This document shows, in pieces, positions 36,350-45,241 of a stretch of 64,000 bases of DNA. The position numbers and the translations under genes were made by a program. The notes under the pieces were generated by a model. The model did not search any database and had not been told where the DNA came from. It saw nothing but the letters and a program-made list of their open reading frames with translations. Numbering within the stretch: the first letter of the stretch is position 1; every line of letters begins with the position of its first letter. The DNA comes from M55B154 sp964486725 (lineage in GTDB: Bacteria > Spirochaetota > UBA4802 > UB4802), in the NCBI GenBank assembly GCA_964486725.1, contig CAZAOK010000002.1, positions 44,430 to 108,429 of the forward strand, written 5' to 3'.

Positions 36350-36450
36350 AACCGCGGATAAACGCAGATAAACACAGATAGTGTTCTTAATTTATAAAAT
36401 ATCTCTTAAATCTGCGTTAATCTGCGTTTATCCAGCGAAGCGGGCGGTTT
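36350..36450. repeat. Inverted repeat with GCGTTAATCTGCGTTTATC / AGCGGGCGGTT arms
   Basis: Left arm 36350-36380 (AACCGCGGATAAACGCAGAT and on) pairs with right arm 36411-36450 (TCTGCGTTAATCTGCGTTTA, then AGCGAAGCGGGCGGTTT); the left arm lacks about 10 bases present on the right. Right-arm copies occur at 61872-61910 and 62929-62967. It lies upstream of the EcsC gene. Confidence 0.75.
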
Positions 36451-36577
36451 CAAATATTTATTAATAAGTAATGTTTTTCAAAGGTTACTTAGTGAATCTC
36501 AAAATATATTTCCCCCTGAGAATAAAATGTAGTATATTTATTATTTGCGTACAACTATTAAATAGCGTAATGGTGAC

Positions 36578-37639
36578 ATGGAAAAAGTACAAAACATTGA
36601 AACATATACATCGCGTGAAAAGATCACCAGCCTGGTAAAAAGCATACTCAACCAGGCCATTGATGGTGCAGGGCCGTTGAAAGGGGCAGAAAAGCTGGCT
36701 GCCGACTATCTGCAAAACCGGGGAACACGGTCCACAGACCAGCTGGTTGATTCACTGGTTCGCTGGGAGTCATCACGTAATTTCGGTACGGGATTTTTAA
36801 CCGGCCTTGGTGGTGCGGTAACCCTTCCTGTCTCCATACCCGCCTCCATCTATGCCTCATGGCTGGTGCAGACACGAATGGCGGGGGCCATTGCCTGTTT
36901 GTACGGGTACAAGCTCACCGATGAAAGGGTACGCACATTCGTGCTGCTTTCACTCATGGGAAGCGCCGCGAAACAGGTAATCCGTGAACTTGGAGTAGAC
37001 GCTGCCAGGAAGATAACCACCAGTGCCATCAAAAAGATCCCTTCCCGCCTTCTTCGTGACCTGAATGAAAAGATCGGGATCAGGCTCCTTTCCCATACAG
37101 GAGAAAAGGGCGGTATAAACCTTCTAAGACTGGCCCCGGTTATGGGAGGACTTGTTGGGGGGGTTGCCGATTCCATGGAAAGCTACATAGTGGGAAGAAC
37201 AGCAAAGAGAATATTCAGCAGTGGAGGATACGCACGGGAAATGGGAATATCACAGTTGCAGTTTGACATGGAGCATCTCTCGGCTATACTTTCACAAAAC
37301 AGCATGTATATAAAAAAGGTAATCATGCCCGAAGACAACAGGATTGATATTATTCTGAAAAGGATCCCGGTTGCCATAAAGGTACAGTATGTCCGCTTTC
37401 ACCAGGGAACGATATATTTCAGGATTCTCGGTAACGGGGTAAAACGGGCCGTTGTGAAAGCCGGCATCAGGAAGGTGGCAGGGAGTCTCCCGTCCTCCAT
37501 AAGGGAAGAGTTCACCCTTAACGGGAACATGTTCATGGTACATCTCAACCGCCTGATCAGGGAAACCTTTACCAGCGTAGAAGGAATTGAAGTGACCGAC
37601 ATGGATTTTTCGGGGAACACCCTCAGGATATACCTTTAA
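36578..37639 (+). CDS. EcsC-family protein with extra C-terminal domain
   Basis: A 353-residue protein. Residues about 60-215 match the EcsC region: FGTGFLTGLGGAVTLPVSIP, ASWLVQTRMAGAIACLYGY, SLMGSAAKQVIRELG and APVMGGLVGGVADSMESY, with a hydrophobic stretch that may touch the membrane. The C-terminal 130 residues form a separate, beta-rich domain (IAVKVQYVRFHQGTIYF-type strands) that I do not recognise. EcsC was first seen beside the Bacillus Ecs ABC transporter; its function is unknown, and no transporter is adjacent here. Confidence 0.85.
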   Translation: MEKVQNIETYTSREKITSLVKSILNQAIDGAGPLKGAEKLAADYLQNRGTRSTDQLVDSLVRWESSRNFGTGFLTGLGGAVTLPVSIPASIYASWLVQTRMAGAIACLYGYKLTDERVRTFVLLSLMGSAAKQVIRELGVDAARKITTSAIKKIPSRLLRDLNEKIGIRLLSHTGEKGGINLLRLAPVMGGLVGGVADSMESYIVGRTAKRIFSSGGYAREMGISQLQFDMEHLSAILSQNSMYIKKVIMPEDNRIDIILKRIPVAIKVQYVRFHQGTIYFRILGNGVKRAVVKAGIRKVAGSLPSSIREEFTLNGNMFMVHLNRLIRETFTSVEGIEVTDMDFSGNTLRIYL

Positions 37640-37656
37640 ATACCTGTAGTGCCATT

Positions 37657-38463
37657 TCAGGCAAACAGCAAAAGGCTTATCGCCATCACCACCATGCCCC
37701 CTATCAGGCCAAGTATGGCCACATGATGTTCACCATAGGCTTCAGCAGTTGGTAAAAGCTCGTCCAGAGATATGTAAACCATTATCCCGGCAACTCCCGC
37801 GAAGATCAGTCCGAACATGGCATCATTGAATATATGCATGAGCAGAAAATAACCGAGAATCGCACCGATTGGTTCGGCGAATCCCGAAAGAAATGAATAC
37901 ATGAATGCCTGCTTTCGACTCCCCGTTGCAAAGTAGATAGGGGTTGATACCGCGATCCCTTCGGGGATATTGTGAATGGCGATGGCCACCGCGATACTTA
38001 TACCAAGCGTTGGATCTTCAAGCGCGCCAATAAAGGTTGCCAGCCCTTCAGGGAAGTTATGAATACCAATGGCAAGTGCTGAAAAGAGACCCATTCTCTT
38101 TAATTTTTTATCTTCTATAAAACCTTTTTGTTCCTGGTCAATGTTCTGAAATTCATGCGGATTTTCAAAAGCAGGCACCAGGTTATCTATGAGGGCGATA
38201 ATAGCAATTCCGACGAAAAAAGCTATAACCGTGTACACATACCCTGTCTTCGCGTCAAACACCACCGACAACGATTCTTTCGCCTTTGGAAATATTTCCA
38301 CAAGGGACACGTATATCATCACCCCTGCTGAAAATCCAAGTACTGCCGATAAGAACCTTTTATCAAAGCTTTTGGACGTGAACGCCATGAGGCTTCCAAT
38401 GCCGGTTGATAAACCGGCAAAAATGGTAAGCCCAAGCGCGAAGAGAACATTCCCGGATTCCAT
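37657..38463 (-). CDS. zupT: ZIP-family divalent metal transporter
   Basis: A 268-residue inner-membrane protein with eight helices. The metal-site motifs in helices 4 and 5 are complete: ALAIGIHNFPEGLATFIG and AIAIHNIPEGIAVSTP. SSGFSAGVMIYVSLVEIFPKA in helix 2 and DELLPTA in helix 7 also match ZupT. It imports Zn2+, Fe2+ or Mn2+. The start lies ten bases after GGAGG. Confidence 0.95.
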   Translation of the reverse strand: MESGNVLFALGLTIFAGLSTGIGSLMAFTSKSFDKRFLSAVLGFSAGVMIYVSLVEIFPKAKESLSVVFDAKTGYVYTVIAFFVGIAIIALIDNLVPAFENPHEFQNIDQEQKGFIEDKKLKRMGLFSALAIGIHNFPEGLATFIGALEDPTLGISIAVAIAIHNIPEGIAVSTPIYFATGSRKQAFMYSFLSGFAEPIGAILGYFLLMHIFNDAMFGLIFAGVAGIMVYISLDELLPTAEAYGEHHVAILGLIGGMVVMAISLLLFA

Positions 38464-38589
38464 AAAAACCTGCCTCCTTCAATTCAGGTTATTCTCAAAC
38501 CATTTCACGCAATTCGTCTTGACTGACTCACCTTTATCAACTACCATGTATCGATTAATAAGGCAATACCTTTTCCTGTAAAGGATATC

Positions 38590-39402
38590 ATGAAAAAACC
38601 AGATTTGAAAAATTTTTTAGTTACGATAAAGCGCTGGATACAATCTTCCAGCAATAGGCTGCTACTCATGGTAGCTTTTTTCATCCTTGTGGCCATCGGC
38701 CTGTTGGCGTACCAGGCATACGTTGTCTCTTCATTCCAGGATTACCCTGAAGTTGAATTCAGCATGACCGATTTTGTGAAAATGAACCTTGCAAAAACCA
38801 ACGCGATTGAAAAAGGGGCAGGCCTGTCAGAAGAGGAAGACCTTGCCCGTTCAATCGTAGAAGAACTTGAGAACCCCTTCAGGGACACGGCCCGCCGTGT
38901 GTTCGTCGGAAAGTACGGTAAATACCGTATAAAGGGGTTTCTACCCCGGGATAAATGGAACCTGCAGAAAGGGATTGACCCTGAAACTATGGATCTTGCC
39001 ATTGGGAATGCGCTGGAGCGGTTCAGGACAAACAGTATAAGAACCCTGGAAAGACGTCTGCTAAAACTTGATGAAAAATACGTAGAGGATTACGCCGACA
39101 AACTTCCTGAGTATCTCCTTGAGGCATACGATGAAGGGGTGAAGGTATTCTCGGTCATAAAACCCCGCAGCATAGAGGAAATGCATGTTCTTTCGGATAT
39201 CGGCAGAAGCGCCTCATACCACCATTTCAACAGGCTCTATTACCGCCAGATCCGTTCCCTTGAAAAGCAGAAGAAAGAAGAGGGTGAAAACTACAAGGCC
39301 ACCGAAAAGCTTACACTTTACATCTCAGCCTTTATGACCCTGACCATTATACTGCTGGGGGCCATGGTGTTACGGCTGTACCGCATACCAAAAAGACCAT
39401 AG
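38590..39402 (+). CDS. Bitopic helical protein of unknown function
   Basis: A 270-residue protein with one membrane helix near each end (about 24-46 and 243-263). The 195 residues between them are highly charged and helical (NALERFRTNSIRTLERRLLKLDEKY, RQIRSLEKQKKEEGENYK), with no Cys or enzyme motif. The layout would place the helical domain in the periplasm, anchored twice. No family recognised. AAAGGAT precedes the start. Confidence 0.7.
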   Translation: MKKPDLKNFLVTIKRWIQSSSNRLLLMVAFFILVAIGLLAYQAYVVSSFQDYPEVEFSMTDFVKMNLAKTNAIEKGAGLSEEEDLARSIVEELENPFRDTARRVFVGKYGKYRIKGFLPRDKWNLQKGIDPETMDLAIGNALERFRTNSIRTLERRLLKLDEKYVEDYADKLPEYLLEAYDEGVKVFSVIKPRSIEEMHVLSDIGRSASYHHFNRLYYRQIRSLEKQKKEEGENYKATEKLTLYISAFMTLTIILLGAMVLRLYRIPKRP

Positions 39403-39415
39403 CCCCATGTACCCA

Positions 39416-41596
39416 TTAGCTGCCGCATGAAAGGTACTGCTCATCGCCGGCACCTGCATCTGTTGCATCCCCTGCAACGTCATCTGCATCATGCACAACG
39501 CGGGCCCGTGCATCCAGGGCAAGCACCCCTTCTCCACTTTCAAACACGCGCACCGGGTTCAGGTCAAGTTCCTTTATGCAGGAAAATCGTTTCATGATAA
39601 CACTTACCCGATGAATGATGTCAACAAGGGCATCGATATCAGCAGCAGGATTACCCCGTGTCCCCCGCAGAATTGCATGGCATTTCAGCCTTTCAAGCTT
39701 TTCCCTGATCTCAACGGCCGAGGCAGGACACAGCACCCGTTCAACATCACCAAATACCTCGGTGTATATCCCCCCATACCCGAATACCACAACCGGCCCG
39801 AAGGAGTCATCCCTCATGCCGCCGATGAACATGTCATGCCCTTCAGGGGCCATGGCGGACACACGGATCCCGTCCACCCGCGCATGGGGGTTATACTCTT
39901 TCACGCTGGTTATAATTCCATCATAGGCCTCACCTGCGGCGTATTCACTGTCAATGCCGGTCACCACCCCGCCCGCGTCACTCTTGTGCAGCACGTCTGG
40001 GGATACCACCTTCATCACCACGGGAAATCCCCTTTCAACGGCAGCCTGTATAGCCTCTTCACGGTCACGGGCAACCACCGTCTGGGGACTGTCAATACCC
40101 GCGCTCATCAGGGGAAAGAGCATGTCCTCTCCAATATCGCCGGATTTCCCCTGCAGGTACAATTCCATGTCATCCAGCACCATGTCTACCGGTTCTACGG
40201 ATTCCTTTTTCGGGACATTTTTCCCGGCATAGAAATCAGCCTGTTTCCGCAATGCCCATATGGCGTCCTCAACCCGGTCAAATATGGGGTAGGACAGGTT
40301 ATGCTTCATTTTTCTCAGCACTTCAGTGGAAGCGGACATGGATACCGCAAGGGGTTTGCCTGCTGCTTCCATGGTGTGAATGACATCTTCAGAGATATCC
40401 GTGTGAAACATGGTCTTAAAGATGCTGTCGTCATCCTCAGGTAGCAGCGGCCAGGCATGCCCGTACACCGCCCCGTCAACCCCGTCACTGTGCAGCACGT
40501 CACCGATGATCTCGGGGTATGAATGAATATCGTATATGTCACCCATATCCAGCGGATTGGAAAATCTTATTATACCCCCCGCGTTGGTATAACGGTTCAG
40601 GCCCTCAAAAAAATCCTTACCCGGATCGGCAAAGGTAAACCCGTTCTTCTCGGCAAGGTCAGCCATCATGACGGCCGATCCCCCGCCGGGGGTCATCACC
40701 ATGAGCCTCTCTCCCCGCATGGGGGGCAGTTCAAAAGCCCTGGCCACGGTTACCAGGTCGTTGATATGTTCCACGCGAATTATCCCCGCACGCTCAAAGG
40801 CAGCGTCCACGATACTGTCGTTGTTACTCATGGAGGCAGTATGGCTCATGGCCGCCCGTGAACCCGCTTCTGACCGGTTGGCCTTAATGGCGATAATGGG
40901 CTTATCTATCTTCGAGGCAACCTCTACCAGCCTTTCCCCGTTTTGTATGCTCTCAAGGTACATGCCGATCACCTTCGTTTCGGGGTCAGAGCCCAGGTAT
41001 TCCAGCATGTCGCATTCGTCCACGTTGAGCTTATTGCCGATACTGACGAACCGTGCCATACCCATGTTCTCATCCCGCATCATGTTCCACAGCACCAGGA
41101 AAAAACCACCGCTCTGGGATATAAGAGAAAACCCCCCACGCTTCATTTTTTGATGGGGGACAAAGGGCAAACACACCCCGCTCACCGCGTCGGCAACTGA
41201 CAGGCCGTTTGGTCCCAGGAATCGTATGTTGTACTGTGAGGCTATTGACTTCACCTCTTCAGCCAGTGACGCCCCTGATTCTCCCGACTCGTTAAAACCG
41301 CCTGACAATATGGCCACTCTCTTAATACCGAATTTACCACATTCCTCCAGCACCACTGGAACAAACTTCGCGGGGATAAGCAGAACCGCAAGTTCTGGAA
41401 TCTCCGGCAGGTCACGAATCCCTTCGTATACCGGTATACCCTGAACCGTCTGTCCACCGTAACCCGGGGTTACCCCGTATATTTTACCACTGTATCCCCA
41501 TCGCTGGGTATTATCCAGGATGTAACGGGGAATACTTTTTTTCTTTTCCGTTACGCCTATTATGGCTATCGATTGTGGATTAAAAAACTTTTCCAT
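39416..41596 (-). CDS. ADP-forming acyl-CoA synthetase (acetate--CoA ligase family)
   Basis: A 726-residue protein with alpha and beta parts fused: CoA-binding Rossmann domain (1-130, FFNPQSIAIIGVTEKKKS), succinyl-CoA-synthetase-like domain (about 150-300) and a C-terminal ATP-grasp domain (about 490-705, PVVMKVVSPDVLHKSDAGGV). The phosphorylated His is in AAMSHTASMS. Such enzymes make ATP from acyl-CoA + ADP + Pi in fermentation, or act in reverse. AAAGGAG precedes the start. It is divergent from a TetR regulator with shared operators, so it may be induced by acyl-CoAs or related acids. Confidence 0.93.
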   Translation of the reverse strand: MEKFFNPQSIAIIGVTEKKKSIPRYILDNTQRWGYSGKIYGVTPGYGGQTVQGIPVYEGIRDLPEIPELAVLLIPAKFVPVVLEECGKFGIKRVAILSGGFNESGESGASLAEEVKSIASQYNIRFLGPNGLSVADAVSGVCLPFVPHQKMKRGGFSLISQSGGFFLVLWNMMRDENMGMARFVSIGNKLNVDECDMLEYLGSDPETKVIGMYLESIQNGERLVEVASKIDKPIIAIKANRSEAGSRAAMSHTASMSNNDSIVDAAFERAGIIRVEHINDLVTVARAFELPPMRGERLMVMTPGGGSAVMMADLAEKNGFTFADPGKDFFEGLNRYTNAGGIIRFSNPLDMGDIYDIHSYPEIIGDVLHSDGVDGAVYGHAWPLLPEDDDSIFKTMFHTDISEDVIHTMEAAGKPLAVSMSASTEVLRKMKHNLSYPIFDRVEDAIWALRKQADFYAGKNVPKKESVEPVDMVLDDMELYLQGKSGDIGEDMLFPLMSAGIDSPQTVVARDREEAIQAAVERGFPVVMKVVSPDVLHKSDAGGVVTGIDSEYAAGEAYDGIITSVKEYNPHARVDGIRVSAMAPEGHDMFIGGMRDDSFGPVVVFGYGGIYTEVFGDVERVLCPASAVEIREKLERLKCHAILRGTRGNPAADIDALVDIIHRVSVIMKRFSCIKELDLNPVRVFESGEGVLALDARARVVHDADDVAGDATDAGAGDEQYLSCGS

Positions 41597-41650
41597 TGCA
41601 GCTCTCCTTTCATGGCTATCACTGACCAGGAAAACTTACCTGCCAGGATA

Positions 41651-41675
41651 ATGTATCACATATGTTGTAATACAT
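41651..41675. promoter_or_regulatory. Dyad ATGTATCACA-N5-TGTAATACAT
   Basis: Ten-base arms matching at 9 of 10 positions with a 5-base spacer, 55 bp upstream of the acyl-CoA synthetase start. It is distinct in sequence from the two TTAGT-type dyads nearby and may bind a second regulator, possibly of the CRP/FNR type; that is inference. Confidence 0.4.
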
Positions 41676-41680
41676 AACAA

Positions 41681-41699
41681 GTTAGTAAAATTAACTAAC
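41681..41699. promoter_or_regulatory. Probable TetR operator 1
   Basis: GTTAGTAAAATTAACTAAC, a near-palindrome with GTTAGT/ACTAAC half-sites around AAAATTA. The same 19-base site occurs in inverted orientation 32 bp away (centre to centre), which is three helical turns. It lies between the divergent synthetase and regulator genes. Confidence 0.7.
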
Positions 41700-41712
41700 C
41701 GGGTCAAGTAAA

Positions 41713-41731
41713 TTTAGTTAATTTTACTAAC
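41713..41731. promoter_or_regulatory. Probable TetR operator 2
   Basis: TTTAGTTAATTTTACTAAC, the reverse complement of operator 1 with one mismatch. It lies just upstream of the promoter of the TetR gene, which suggests autoregulation. Confidence 0.7.
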
Positions 41732-41747
41732 CATTTCCAAAAAAACC

Positions 41748-41776
41748 TTGTCTTTTAAATTCAACCCACATATACA
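41748..41776 (+). promoter_or_regulatory. Sigma-70-like promoter of the TetR gene
   Basis: TTGTCT (41748-41753), a 17-base spacer and TATACA (41771-41776), 35 bp before the start codon. Confidence 0.6.
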
Positions 41777-41810
41777 CTGGATATATCCCTGAAGGACAGG
41801 AGTTTACCTG

Positions 41811-42413
41811 ATGAAGGAAGAGGAAATACACAGGACACAGCCGCCGGGACGCACCAAGATACTCAATGCCATGCGCACCCTGCTGGAATCAAAGGACTTC
41901 AGCTCCATCAAGATCGCCGAGCTTGCCCAGACGGCAGGAGTCACCGAACCCCTTATTTACAAGTATTTCAGGGACAAGCGGGACGTCCTTCATGTTCTTC
42001 TCCAGGATTACCTGGAAACCAAGTTCGTGACTGCCATCTACGAGTTAAGCGACATTAATGGTTCACTGAACAAGCTGGAACATTTCATCCGCAGCTACAT
42101 CAACGCCTACAACGAGGACAGGGTAATCGCCCGGGTGGTTCTGCTGGAAGTAAGCAACTCATACGACTACTACGAAAGCCAATCCTACATGATATTGAAG
42201 AAATATGGCGAACTTATTCTTACCATCATCAGGGAAGGGATCAATGAAGGGGTGATCCGGAACGACATGGATCCACTTCTGTTGCGAAATCTTTTATTCG
42301 GAGGGATGGACCGTGCCTGCCTGCACCCAATCGTGTTTAACAAGCCCATTAACGTGGAGTCACTCAGCAGGGACATCAGCAGGCTTATCTTTGATGCCAT
42401 CACCCCGGGCTAA
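41811..42413 (+). CDS. TetR/AcrR-family transcriptional regulator
   Basis: A 200-residue repressor. The N-terminal helix-turn-helix (ILNAMRTLLESKDFSSIKIA, ELAQTAGVTEPLIYKYFRDK) is canonical; the C-terminal ligand domain is like those of FadR/YsiA-type regulators (NLLFGGMDRACLH). It faces the ADP-forming acyl-CoA synthetase gene over two 19-bp dyads, so it most likely represses that gene and itself and responds to an acyl-CoA or a fatty acid. GGAG precedes the start. Confidence 0.93.
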   Translation: MKEEEIHRTQPPGRTKILNAMRTLLESKDFSSIKIAELAQTAGVTEPLIYKYFRDKRDVLHVLLQDYLETKFVTAIYELSDINGSLNKLEHFIRSYINAYNEDRVIARVVLLEVSNSYDYYESQSYMILKKYGELILTIIREGINEGVIRNDMDPLLLRNLLFGGMDRACLHPIVFNKPINVESLSRDISRLIFDAITPG

Positions 42414-42497
42414 ACTGTTTTTTCATTGATATACCAACTGGAAGAGATTACCATTAGACCAGAACAGGCAACCCTATTGAAATAGGAAGGATTTCAC

Positions 42498-43151
42498 ATG
42501 AAAAATATTATCCTATCCACCATCATATTGATGATGACCCTGTCATCAGCATGCATGGGGCATCTCGGTTCATTACACCGTGCCTCCACAGGTCATGACA
42601 TGAGAACCAATCCATATCCAGGCAATGCCATACCGGATACCGTAATGGAAGCTTTTCACAATGGCGAGATCACCACGATAAGATTATCAAAATACACGGG
42701 AAAATGGCTGATACTTTTTTTCTATCCATCAGATTTTACTTTCGTATGTCCCACCGAATTGAAAGAGATGTCAGATTACTACCCGCGATTTCAAAAGGCC
42801 GGGGCGGAGGTGATAAGCATCAGCACCGATTCGGTATACGTGCACCGTGCCTGGGCCCGGCATCATGATGACATCAGAGCAATCAAGTATCCCATGGCTT
42901 CTGACAGGCCCGGCACACTTTCAAAAGCCCTGGGAGTCTATGATGCTTCAAAAGGAATTTCTGTTCGGGCAAGTTTTATCGTTAATCCTGATGGAAATAT
43001 CGTGGCATGTGAAATGACGGATGAATCGATTGGGCGAAGCGCATCAGAACTTTTGAGAAAGCTGGAAGCCGCAATAGCGGTTCGCCAGGGTGATGGCGGG
43101 TTCTGTCCCGCCAACTGGCACACCGGCGATGATATGATTCACCCGGAATGA
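42498..43151 (+). CDS. Exported peroxiredoxin (AhpC/Prx1 type)
   Basis: A 217-residue 2-Cys peroxiredoxin with an N-terminal export signal. Residues 1-19 are hydrophobic and end in LSSAC, a relaxed lipobox, so it is probably lipid-anchored at Cys19. The thioredoxin-fold core has FFYPSDFTFVCPTEL with peroxidatic Cys84 and the resolving Cys203 in GGFCPANW. AhpC-type enzymes reduce H2O2 and organic peroxides and are normally cytoplasmic, so a membrane-anchored one is unusual. It could draw electrons from the DsbD-like protein at 15.4 kb. AGGAAGGA precedes the start. Confidence 0.9.
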   Translation: MKNIILSTIILMMTLSSACMGHLGSLHRASTGHDMRTNPYPGNAIPDTVMEAFHNGEITTIRLSKYTGKWLILFFYPSDFTFVCPTELKEMSDYYPRFQKAGAEVISISTDSVYVHRAWARHHDDIRAIKYPMASDRPGTLSKALGVYDASKGISVRASFIVNPDGNIVACEMTDESIGRSASELLRKLEAAIAVRQGDGGFCPANWHTGDDMIHPE

Positions 43152-44764
43152 GAAATATATTTTTTCTTCTTACCCTTCTGGGATTTTGACACAGGTGCTT
43201 TCGCTCTTTTGATATGCGGTTTTTTTGCATCTTTGCGATCCTGAAACGCCTTCAGTATCTTTTCCGCATCTTCAAAGGGTACCGTAACAAACGAAAACCC
43301 GTGCATTACCTGCACTTCACTTACTTTACCGGAACTGATTCCTGTTTCATCTTTAATGAGCTTGATGAGTTTTCGCGGGGTCAGGCCATCCCTGTTTCCA
43401 AAAGATACAAAAAGTCTCGTTTTGCCTTTCTTATTAACAGAAGCCCCTCCGATTTTCTGATACCTGGCCTCGCTTAGCTCTTCTTCAAGGGAATATTTCA
43501 AAATAGCGGCTACAACGTCTACCGGATCAGCATCGGAAAGCATCTGGGTGGCAGCCTTTATGTAATCTGCTTGCCCACCAGAACTGATAATCTCATCCAG
43601 TTCCGCCTTTATCCTGGATTTCTTTATTTTTAATATATCAGATACTCTCGGCAGGGTTTCCTTGCGAATGGTGGTTTTGGTAATCCTGGTTATGTTCATC
43701 AATTTCCGGTATTCATCGGAACTTATAAAGGTTATGGCAATACCCTTTTTCCCTGCCCGCCCCGTTCTGCCGATACGATGAATGTAGGACTCCGGATCCT
43801 GCGGCAAGGCATAATTGATGACATGGGTCAGGTTCTCCACGTCAATGCCCCGGGCTGCGACATCTGTTGCAACCAGCATTCTAATTCTTTGTTTCTTAAA
43901 TTTGTCCAGCACGCGTTCCCTCAAATTCTGCGAAATATCACCATGAATACCATCGGCGGCATAGCCCCGGTCAATCAGTTTATTGGTAAGCTCATCAACC
44001 GATACCTTGGTACGGCAGAATATCAACCCGTAGAACTCACTTTCAATATCTATGATTCGGCAAAGTGCTTCAAATTTATCCGCGTTTGCGGTTTCAAAAT
44101 ATATCTGGTCAGTCAGGTCGGCGGTAAGCTGGCCCATTTTAGTTGTAACAATTTCATAATTGCGCATATATTTTTTTGCGATATTTTTTATACGATCCGG
44201 CATGGTTGCCGAGAAAAGCAGTGTTCGCCTGTCGCTGTTGGTGTACTTAAGAATATCTTCAACATCATCGATAAACCCCATATTCAGCATCTCGTCAGCT
44301 TCATCGAGTATCACGTGGGACACGTTTTCAAGCTTCAGGCTTTTCCTTTTTATGTGATCATAGACCCTTCCCGGTGTACCCACCACTATATCCACACCGG
44401 CATTTAACCTCCGAAGCTGATCGGGCATCGATTGTCCCCCGTAAATCGGAAGAATCTGTACTTTTTGTTTTCCCTTGAATGAATTGATCTCTTCTGCAAC
44501 CTGTATTGCCAGCTCCCTGGTGGGAACAAGTATGAGGGCCTGTACCGATAGGGCATTTTTCTGCATTTTTTCAAGCAGCGGGAGGCCAAAGGCTGCTGTT
44601 TTCCCTGTCCCGGTCTGGGCCTGACCAATCACGTCCACATCTGAATTCAGAAGAAGGGGAATAATCTTAGCCTGAATTTCCGTGGGTTCTTCAAACCCCT
44701 TTTTTTGCACTTCTTTAAGGATTGATTCGGAGAGTCCGAGTTCTTGAAATTTCTGTAGATCCAT
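43139..44764 (-). CDS. deaD: DEAD-box RNA helicase with DbpA RNA-binding domain
   Basis: A 541-residue ATP-dependent RNA helicase. Core motifs are in order: the Q motif near residue 30, AQTGTGKTAAFGLP (Walker A), PTRELAIQ, VGTPGRV, DEADEML, FSATMP, and HRIGRTGRAG. After a linker comes a DbpA-type RNA-binding domain (about 440-515, RLFVSFGNRDGLTPRKLIKL) and a Lys-rich tail (KAPVSKSQKGKKKKYI). It unwinds RNA in ribosome assembly or cold adaptation. Its 3' end overlaps the peroxiredoxin gene by 13 bp. Confidence 0.96.
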   Translation of the reverse strand: MDLQKFQELGLSESILKEVQKKGFEEPTEIQAKIIPLLLNSDVDVIGQAQTGTGKTAAFGLPLLEKMQKNALSVQALILVPTRELAIQVAEEINSFKGKQKVQILPIYGGQSMPDQLRRLNAGVDIVVGTPGRVYDHIKRKSLKLENVSHVILDEADEMLNMGFIDDVEDILKYTNSDRRTLLFSATMPDRIKNIAKKYMRNYEIVTTKMGQLTADLTDQIYFETANADKFEALCRIIDIESEFYGLIFCRTKVSVDELTNKLIDRGYAADGIHGDISQNLRERVLDKFKKQRIRMLVATDVAARGIDVENLTHVINYALPQDPESYIHRIGRTGRAGKKGIAITFISSDEYRKLMNITRITKTTIRKETLPRVSDILKIKKSRIKAELDEIISSGGQADYIKAATQMLSDADPVDVVAAILKYSLEEELSEARYQKIGGASVNKKGKTRLFVSFGNRDGLTPRKLIKLIKDETGISSGKVSEVQVMHGFSFVTVPFEDAEKILKAFQDRKDAKKPHIKRAKAPVSKSQKGKKKKYISHSG

Positions 44765-44946
44765 TATTTTTTCCTGAATTGTATTTGGAGCTATAAGTGA
44801 ACAGGGGTTATTACACTACAACGGGTATATACTATACTTTTTTACAGTTCAGTTTATCCGTAGATTTCAATTGTTACTCACGAAACAATGGAGAGAGGGT
44901 AACCTATATCAATTTAGCTCTTTATGAGGATACTACCAGTATAGCA

Positions 44947-45141
44947 TTACATGTCAGTTTTATCTTGATTTTCTGTGTTTTCTTCATTTTCTTCAATTTC
45001 ATTGCCATCGCTGACTGTTTCAGAAGCTCCATCAGTGGCACCAGCATTTTTGTTGATCTTTCTCTGCAGTTTCTCTTCCCGCTTTTTCTTCTTGGCAATA
45101 TCTTTCTGACGCTTTTCATACTTATAGTTTTTTTTGTCCAA
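44947..45141 (-). CDS. Charged mini-protein (Lys/Arg-rich helix, acidic tail)
   Basis: A 64-residue protein from TTG 45141, seven bases after AAGGA. The first half is a basic helix (KYEKRQKDIAKKKKREEKLQ), the second half acidic (SDGNEIEENEENTENQDK). Short proteins opening with F/Y-EKRQK-x-x-AKKKK are found in other Gram-negative bacteria, without known role. It lies between RRM and helicase genes on the same strand, so an RNA-related function is plausible but only inferred. Confidence 0.7.
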   Translation of the reverse strand: MDKKNYKYEKRQKDIAKKKKREEKLQRKINKNAGATDGASETVSDGNEIEENEENTENQDKTDM

Positions 45142-45180
45142 TTTTCCATCCTTAGCTGTGTGCTTTGCTTTCTAAACTGA

Positions 45181-45217
45181 TTCCGTCCCGAAACCAAAAT
45201 AAGCCTTCGGGACGGAA
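45181..45217 (-). terminator. Terminator hairpin after the RRM gene
   Basis: A perfect 12-bp stem TTCCGTCCCGAA / TTCGGGACGGAA (45181-45192 with 45206-45217) and a 13-base loop, 25 bp past the RRM gene stop. Confidence 0.65.
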
Positions 45218-45241
45218 AGAAGAATAAACAAAATACAGTTC

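Noticed and set aside
39491..40444. 317-residue plus-strand frame inside the acyl-CoA synthetase gene
   Set aside because: Antisense shadow of a conserved gene; His/Pro/Gly-rich composition is typical of a reverse-frame reading.
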